From Ruixingdingia sedimenti (GTDB lineage Bacteria; Pseudomonadota; Alphaproteobacteria; Rhodobacterales; Rhodobacteraceae), in NCBI RefSeq assembly GCF_031432425.1, contig NZ_JAVKPH010000011.1, forward strand, positions 1 to 64,000: a DNA stretch of 64,000 nt, written 5' to 3'. Both the position numbers and the translations under genes were made by a program. Positions 59,589-64,000 of this stretch are shown here, piece by piece. How positions within the stretch are numbered: position 1 is the first letter of the stretch; each line of letters starts with the position of its first letter. The notes beneath the pieces are model-generated. The model had not been told where the DNA came from. It ran no database searches and saw nothing but the letters and a program-made list of their open reading frames with translations.

Positions 59589-59646
59589 AACAGCCTATAT
59601 CCTCCGGGCGGCGCCGCCGGATCGCGCCGCATCAGCGGAGGAAGAC

Positions 59647-60867
59647 ATGAGCGGCGAGCGGCAGGACATGGAACGGCGGGGCCCATTGGCGGACCTGCGG
59701 GTGATCGAGATGGGCCAGCTTCTGGCCGGGCCGTTCTGCGGCCAGATCCTCGCCGATTTCGGCGCCGAGGTGATCAAGATCGAACAGCCCGGCGCGGGCG
59801 ATCCGATGCGGCAATGGGGGCGCGAAAAGATGCAGGGCGCCTCGATGTGGTGGCCGGTCATCGCGCGCAACAAGAAGTCGCTGACGCTCGACCTGCGCCG
59901 CGCGGAGGGCCAGCAGGTGGTGCGCGATCTGGCGGCGAAATCCGACATCCTGATCGAGAATTTCCGCCCCGGCACGCTGGAACGCTGGAACCTCGGGCCC
60001 GAGGTGCTGGCCGCGATCAACCCCCGCCTGATCGTGGTCCGCGTCACCGGCTATGGCCAGACCGGCCCCTATGCGGCGCGCGCGGGCTATGGGGCCATCG
60101 GCGAGGCGATGGGGGGCCTGCGCCATGTGGTGGGCGATCCCTCGACGCCCCCCTCGCGCATGGGGATTTCCATCGGCGACGAACTGGCGGCGGTCCATGC
60201 CTGCATGGGCGCGCTGATGGCGCTGCATGCGCGCGAACGCACCGGCCGGGGGCAGGTGGTGGATGCGGCGATCTACGAATCGGTACTGGCGATGATGGAA
60301 AGCCTTGTCAGCGAATACGACGTGGCCGGCCATACCCGCGAACGCACCGGCGCGATCCTGCCCAATATCGCCCCCTCGAACGTCTATCCCACCGCCGACG
60401 GGCGGATGCTGCTGATCGCGGCCAATCAGGACACGGTGTTCCAGCGGCTGGCCGGGGCGATGGGCCGGCCGGACCTGGCCGGGGACCCGCGCTATGCCAC
60501 CCACAACGCCCGGGGCGCGCGGCAGGCGGAACTGGACGGGCTGGTGGCGGACTGGACGCGCAGCCTGCCGCTGGCGGACCTCGAATCCCTGCTGAACGCG
60601 GCCGGCGTGCCCTGCGGGCTGATCTACACCGCCGCCGACATGGTGAAGGACCCGCATTTCGCCGCGCGCGAGGCGATCGTGGAACGCCCGCATCCGGTGT
60701 TCGGCACGATGAAGATGCAGAACGTCTTTCCCCGCCTGTCGGAAACCCCCGGCGCGGTGCGCCATGTGGGCCCCGAACTGGGCGAGCATACCGAATCGGT
60801 GCTGACCCGGATCCTGGGTCTGGGCGCGGCAGAGATCGCCGCGTTGAAGGCGGGGGGGATCGTCTGA
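59647..60867 (+). CDS. family III CoA-transferase, formyl-CoA transferase type
   Basis: A 406-residue CaiB/BaiF-family protein. The catalytic Asp that forms the acyl anhydride (Asp169 of oxalate CoA-transferase) matches the Asp of GISIGDELAAVHA (about residue 178). Other family stretches are VIEMGQLLAGPFCGQILADF (about 19-38) and NKKSLTLDLR. It would move CoA between a donor thioester and the free acid, an ATP-free alternative to the ligase at 45789. GGAGGAAG precedes the ATG. A GntR-type site lies in its promoter region. Confidence 0.92.
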   Translation: MSGERQDMERRGPLADLRVIEMGQLLAGPFCGQILADFGAEVIKIEQPGAGDPMRQWGREKMQGASMWWPVIARNKKSLTLDLRRAEGQQVVRDLAAKSDILIENFRPGTLERWNLGPEVLAAINPRLIVVRVTGYGQTGPYAARAGYGAIGEAMGGLRHVVGDPSTPPSRMGISIGDELAAVHACMGALMALHARERTGRGQVVDAAIYESVLAMMESLVSEYDVAGHTRERTGAILPNIAPSNVYPTADGRMLLIAANQDTVFQRLAGAMGRPDLAGDPRYATHNARGARQAELDGLVADWTRSLPLADLESLLNAAGVPCGLIYTAADMVKDPHFAAREAIVERPHPVFGTMKMQNVFPRLSETPGAVRHVGPELGEHTESVLTRILGLGAAEIAALKAGGIV

Positions 60868-60955
60868 TCCGCCGCTTTGCCCCGGAAAGCAGAATGCCCG
60901 TTGGCGGTGCCGGCCGAATCGGACTAAGTCGGCATCGTACAAGGGAGATGATCCG

Positions 60956-61633
60956 GTGGAGTCTCGAACCCGCGGCGGCCCTGGGGCGCCGAAACGCACG
61001 AGGCGCGCCCGCGGCGCGCCGGCGGCAGACCCGCGGCTGCGGCTGCTCGACGTGGCGCTGAACCTGTTCGCGCGCCACGGTTTCGACGGCGTGTCCACCA
61101 ACATGATCGCGGCCGAGGCGGGGCTGTCGCAGCCGATGGTCTATTACCACTTCCGGTCCAAGGAGGATCTGTGGCAGCGCGCCATCGACATGCTGATGCG
61201 CGATCTGGGCCGCCGCTATCCGCGCAGCGGCGAGGAACTGAAGGACCTCGACCCGGCGGCGCAGCTGAACGTGATGACCCGCCGTTTCATCCAGATGAGC
61301 GTGGGCGACCCGCGGCTGTCGCAGATCGTCATCCTCGAAAGCCTCGCGCGGAGCGAGCGGCTGGACTGGATGGTGCGCGCCTATCTCAAGTCGGGGTTCG
61401 CGGATTTCGACACCGCCATCCGCAACGGCATCGAAAAGGGCCAGATCAAGGACCTGCCGCTGCATGTGATCAGCAACACGCTGGTCGCCGCCTCGTCGCT
61501 GACCTTCTGCGTCGCGCCGCTGGTGGAAAAGGTCTATGGCGTCGATGTGCGTCAGCCCGCGCGGTTCCGCGAGGCGGCGGATGCCATCGTCGAGATCCTG
61601 TTCAACGGCCTTCTGGCCAAGCCGCGGGGCTGA
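60956..61633 (+). CDS. TetR-family regulator
   Basis: A 225-residue repressor-type protein. The N-terminal helix-turn-helix (about 28-75) contains IAAEAGLSQPMVYYHFRSKE, preceded by a basic Arg/Ala-rich tail of about 25 residues. The C-terminal part (about 85-220) resembles TetR_C domains. The start is a GTG at 60956, 8 bp after GGGAG. A short palindrome GACTAAGTC (60922-60930) within GCCGA/TCGGC arms lies just upstream and may be its operator. Target unknown; the acyl-CoA genes nearby or dnaE2 are possible. Confidence 0.88.
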   Translation: MESRTRGGPGAPKRTRRARGAPAADPRLRLLDVALNLFARHGFDGVSTNMIAAEAGLSQPMVYYHFRSKEDLWQRAIDMLMRDLGRRYPRSGEELKDLDPAAQLNVMTRRFIQMSVGDPRLSQIVILESLARSERLDWMVRAYLKSGFADFDTAIRNGIEKGQIKDLPLHVISNTLVAASSLTFCVAPLVEKVYGVDVRQPARFREAADAIVEILFNGLLAKPRG

Positions 61634-61637
61634 GCAC

Positions 61638-64000
61638 TCAGTGGAAATCCCGGCTGGGAAACAGCCGCTTGGCCTGTTCGCGCGGGTGGCGCGCGGCGGG
61701 GCGGGGGGCGTCGCGGCCCGGTTCGGTCTGCCCCGGTTCGGTCTGCCCCGGTTCGGTCTGGCCGAGTGTGGACAGCAGGGGCGAGATGTCCTCGATCCCT
61801 TCCGCGATCAGGTGAACCACCGGCCCCTGCCGTTCCACCCTTCCGGTGACGCGCAGCAACCGCCCCGCCACCACCGCTTTGCGGAAGGTGTCGTAGATCC
61901 GTTTCCACACGACGATATTGGCCACGCCCGTTTCATCCTCCAGCGTCAGGAACACCACGCCGGAGGCCGTGCCGGGCCGCTGGCGCGTGACCACGAGGCC
62001 GGTGACGGTGACGCGCCCGCGTGCCTGTGCCAGCCGGTCGTGGGGCAGACTGCCGCCTAGCCGGGGGCGCAGCAGGGCCAGGGGGTGGGTGCGCAGCGAC
62101 AGGCGCAGGGCCACGTAATCCTCCACCACCTCCTGCCCCTCGGTCATCCGGGGCAGGGCGACGGGCGGTTCCGCCACGCCCTCGCCTTCGGTCCCGAACA
62201 GCGGCAGGGGGGCGGGGGCGCGCAGGGCGCGGGCATCCCACAGCGCCGCGCGCCGCGACAGCCCGAGGGGGGCGAAGGCGTCGGCCTCTGCCAGCCGTTC
62301 CAGCAGCCCGGGCGCCACCCCGGCCCGGCGCCAGAGGCTTTCGACATCCGGGTAGCCGTTGGCGCGCGCGCCCATGATCCATTCGGCTTCTTCCTGCGGC
62401 ATGCCCCGGATCTGCCGGAACCCGAGCCGCAGTGCCAGTGACCCGTCCCCGCAGGGCTCCAGCGTGCAGTCCCAGCCGGAATGGTTGACCGATACGGGCC
62501 GCACCTCCACCCCGTGTTCGCGCGCGTCGCGCACCAGTTGCGCGGGGCCGTAGAACCCCATCGGCTGGCTGTTCAGCAGCGCGCAGGTGAACACAGCCGG
62601 GTGGTGGCATTTCAGCCAGGCGGACACATAGGCCAGCATGGCAAAGGCCGCGGCATGGCTTTCGGGGAAACCGTAGTCGGCGAAGCCCCGGATCTGGTCG
62701 AAACAGCGGGTGGCGAAATCGGGGTCGTAACCGTTGGCGATCATGCCGTTGATGAACTTTTCCTCGAACATGTGCACGGTGCCCATGCGCCGGAACGAGG
62801 CGAGCGAGCGGCGCAGCTGATCGGCCTCTTCGGCGGTGAAGCCCGCGGCCTTGACGGCGATCTGCATCGCCTGTTCCTGAAACAGCGGCACGCCGAGCGT
62901 CTTGTGCAGCACCTCGCGCAGGTCCTCCGACGGATAGTCCACCGGGTCCAGCCCCTGGCGGCGGCGGATATAGGGCTGGACCATGCCGCCCTGGATCGGG
63001 CCGGGGCGGACGATGGCGACCTCGATCACCAGATCGTAGAAGATTTCGGGCCGCATCCGGGGCAGGAAGTTCATCTGCGCCCGGCTTTCGACCTGAAACA
63101 CCCCGATGGCGTCGGCGCGTTTCAGCATATCATAGGTCGCCCCGTCGCCCTGCGGCACGGTGTCGAGCCGGTGGCGGATGCCGCGATGGTCGGCCAGCAG
63201 ATCGAACGCCTTGCGGATGCAGGTCAGCATGCCGAGGCCCAGAACATCGACCTTCAGCAGGCCGAGCGCGTCGATATCGTCCTTGTCCCATTCGATGACG
63301 GTGCGGTCCTCCATCCGCGCGTTCTCGATCGGGCAGAGTTCGTCGAGGCGGCCCTGCGTGATCACGAACCCGCCGACATGCTGCGACAGATGGCGGGGAA
63401 AGCCGATGATTTCCGCGATCAGCCCCACCGTCAGCCGCATCCGCCGGTCCTCGGGTGACAGGCCGGCGGCGCGCAGCTGGTCGTCGGTCGGCGGATGGCT
63501 GGACCAGCCCCAGATCTGCCCCGACAGCCGCGCCAGCACATCCTGCGACAGGCCCATGACCTTGCCCACCTCGCGGATCGCGGCGCGCGACCGGAAATGG
63601 ATCACCACGGCGGTCAGCCCGGCGCGGTGGCGGCCATAGCGGGTATAGATGTGCTGGATCACCTCTTCGCGGCGTTCGTGTTCGAAATCCACGTCGATGT
63701 CGGGCGGCTCGCCCCGGTGGCGGGACACGAAACGTTCGAACACCATGGTGATCATGTCGGGCGACACATCGGTGATGCCGAGTGCCCAGCACAGGATCGA
63801 GTTCGCCGCCGACCCCCGCCCCTGACACAGGATCGCGCGCGACCGTGCGAAGGCCACGATGTCGTGAACCGTCAGGAAATAGGCCGCGTAGCCCAGTTCC
63901 GCGATCAGGGAAAGTTCCTTTTCTGCTAGTTCCCGCAGGCGGTCGGGCACGCCGCCGGGGCAGCGGCGGGCCAGCCCCGCCCATGTCAGCCGGTCCAGCC
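61638..64000 (-). CDS. dnaE2: error-prone DNA polymerase, DnaE2 type (3' part; runs off the window)
   Basis: The C-terminal 787 or so residues of a PolIII-alpha-like polymerase of the damage-inducible DnaE2 group; the PHP domain and the start lie beyond position 64000. The catalytic aspartates are in PPDIDVDFEHERREE; VTGLVVTRQRPGTASGVVFLT is the OB-fold near the C terminus. In-frame coding continues through 63950-64000 (ending RLTWAGLARRCPGG before PDRLREL), so the GTG at 63950 is not the start. The tail (about the last 40 residues) has an in-frame QTEPG repeat. DnaE2 usually works with ImuA and ImuB in SOS mutagenesis; they may lie just outside. Confidence 0.93.
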   Translation of the reverse strand, partial: LDRLTWAGLARRCPGGVPDRLRELAEKELSLIAELGYAAYFLTVHDIVAFARSRAILCQGRGSAANSILCWALGITDVSPDMITMVFERFVSRHRGEPPDIDVDFEHERREEVIQHIYTRYGRHRAGLTAVVIHFRSRAAIREVGKVMGLSQDVLARLSGQIWGWSSHPPTDDQLRAAGLSPEDRRMRLTVGLIAEIIGFPRHLSQHVGGFVITQGRLDELCPIENARMEDRTVIEWDKDDIDALGLLKVDVLGLGMLTCIRKAFDLLADHRGIRHRLDTVPQGDGATYDMLKRADAIGVFQVESRAQMNFLPRMRPEIFYDLVIEVAIVRPGPIQGGMVQPYIRRRQGLDPVDYPSEDLREVLHKTLGVPLFQEQAMQIAVKAAGFTAEEADQLRRSLASFRRMGTVHMFEEKFINGMIANGYDPDFATRCFDQIRGFADYGFPESHAAAFAMLAYVSAWLKCHHPAVFTCALLNSQPMGFYGPAQLVRDAREHGVEVRPVSVNHSGWDCTLEPCGDGSLALRLGFRQIRGMPQEEAEWIMGARANGYPDVESLWRRAGVAPGLLERLAEADAFAPLGLSRRAALWDARALRAPAPLPLFGTEGEGVAEPPVALPRMTEGQEVVEDYVALRLSLRTHPLALLRPRLGGSLPHDRLAQARGRVTVTGLVVTRQRPGTASGVVFLTLEDETGVANIVVWKRIYDTFRKAVVAGRLLRVTGRVERQGPVVHLIAEGIEDISPLLSTLGQTEPGQTEPGQTEPGRDAPRPAARHPREQAKRLFPSRDFH
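61716..61760 (-). repeat. 15-bp tandem repeat inside dnaE2
   Basis: Three head-to-tail copies of a (C/G)CCCGGTTCGGTCTG unit encode (GQTEP)x3 near the DnaE2 C terminus. The first copy differs at its first base. Multiples of 15 keep the frame, so copy number can vary without breaking the gene. Confidence 0.85.

Noticed and set aside
63948..63950. GTG at 63950 as the start of the polymerase gene
   Set aside because: Coding sequence typical of DnaE2 continues in frame to the window edge, so this is an internal valine.
1..64000. CRISPR array, tRNA or rRNA genes, insertion sequence, prophage or plasmid origin
   Set aside because: No regularly spaced direct repeats, cloverleaf sequences, transposase or phage genes, or replication genes were seen by reading. 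A tRNAscan or covariance search could not be run.

Overview
The window is very GC-rich, tightly packed bacterial DNA. It looks chromosomal and most like an alphaproteobacterium of the Rhodobacteraceae. The reasons are the narR-narK(fused)-GHJI arrangement known from Paracoccus, TTGAT-N4-ATCAA FNR-type boxes, four TRAP transporters, a class I PHA synthase, a DnaE2-type polymerase, and an intergenic element of a kind I associate with this family. I assign no genus. No rRNA, tRNA, CRISPR array, insertion sequence or prophage was seen. Long open frames opposite real genes are common here and were ignored.

Layout. 0.2-3.4 kb: a MarR regulator diverging from homogentisate dioxygenase (hmgA), with two matching operators, one inside the hmgA promoter; then a convergent quinone-reductase-like gene. 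3.4-16.4 kb: a respiratory nitrate reduction block. It has an FNR-family regulator (NarR-like), a double-length NarK, NarG, NarH, NarJ and NarI, then a parvulin-type isomerase, MoeA and a DUF2478 protein, almost all overlapping or abutting, with three FNR-type boxes in the narR-narK gap.

16.6-31.5 kb: a catabolic region built on two TRAP transporters, two SMP-30/lactonase paralogues, a PEP-mutase/isocitrate-lyase-family lyase, an RraA-family aldolase, a stand-alone 2-oxoglutarate-dehydrogenase-type E1, an FMN alpha-hydroxy-acid oxidase and an IclR regulator. Three 22-bp inverted repeats of identical geometry lie in front of the divergent pair, the iclR gene and the second transporter operon, so the whole region is probably one IclR regulon for a hydroxy- or oxo-carboxylate whose identity cannot be read from sequence.

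31.5-41.1 kb: separate small units. These are an AraC regulator, AzlCD amino-acid exporter, an HtpX protease, a DUF2218 protein, PHA synthase with a well-placed FNR-like box, a Tat-exported L,D-transpeptidase, and a self-sufficient CYP116B-type P450 diverging from an IclR regulator.

41.1-61.6 kb: a second catabolic region. One half holds a TRAP transporter, a DUF35/thiolase pair, a CoA ligase, an acyl-CoA dehydrogenase and a FadB/J-like fusion around a divergent promoter with two copies of ATAGAT(C/T)TAT. The other half holds an alpha/beta hydrolase, a VOC dioxygenase-like protein, a racemase-type and a formyl-CoA-transferase-type family III enzyme, a DUF2783 protein, an aromatic-hydroxylase-like flavoprotein and a fourth TRAP transporter. 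It carries four copies of T(G/T)GTATACA(A/T)-like sites next to a GntR/FCD regulator. Together they suggest uptake, hydroxylation, CoA activation and beta-oxidation-like breakdown of an aromatic or cyclic acid. A TetR regulator follows, and dnaE2 runs off the right edge.

Two dispersed repeat families (about 205-230 bp with three hairpins; about 78 bp with inverted arms) lie in intergenic regions.
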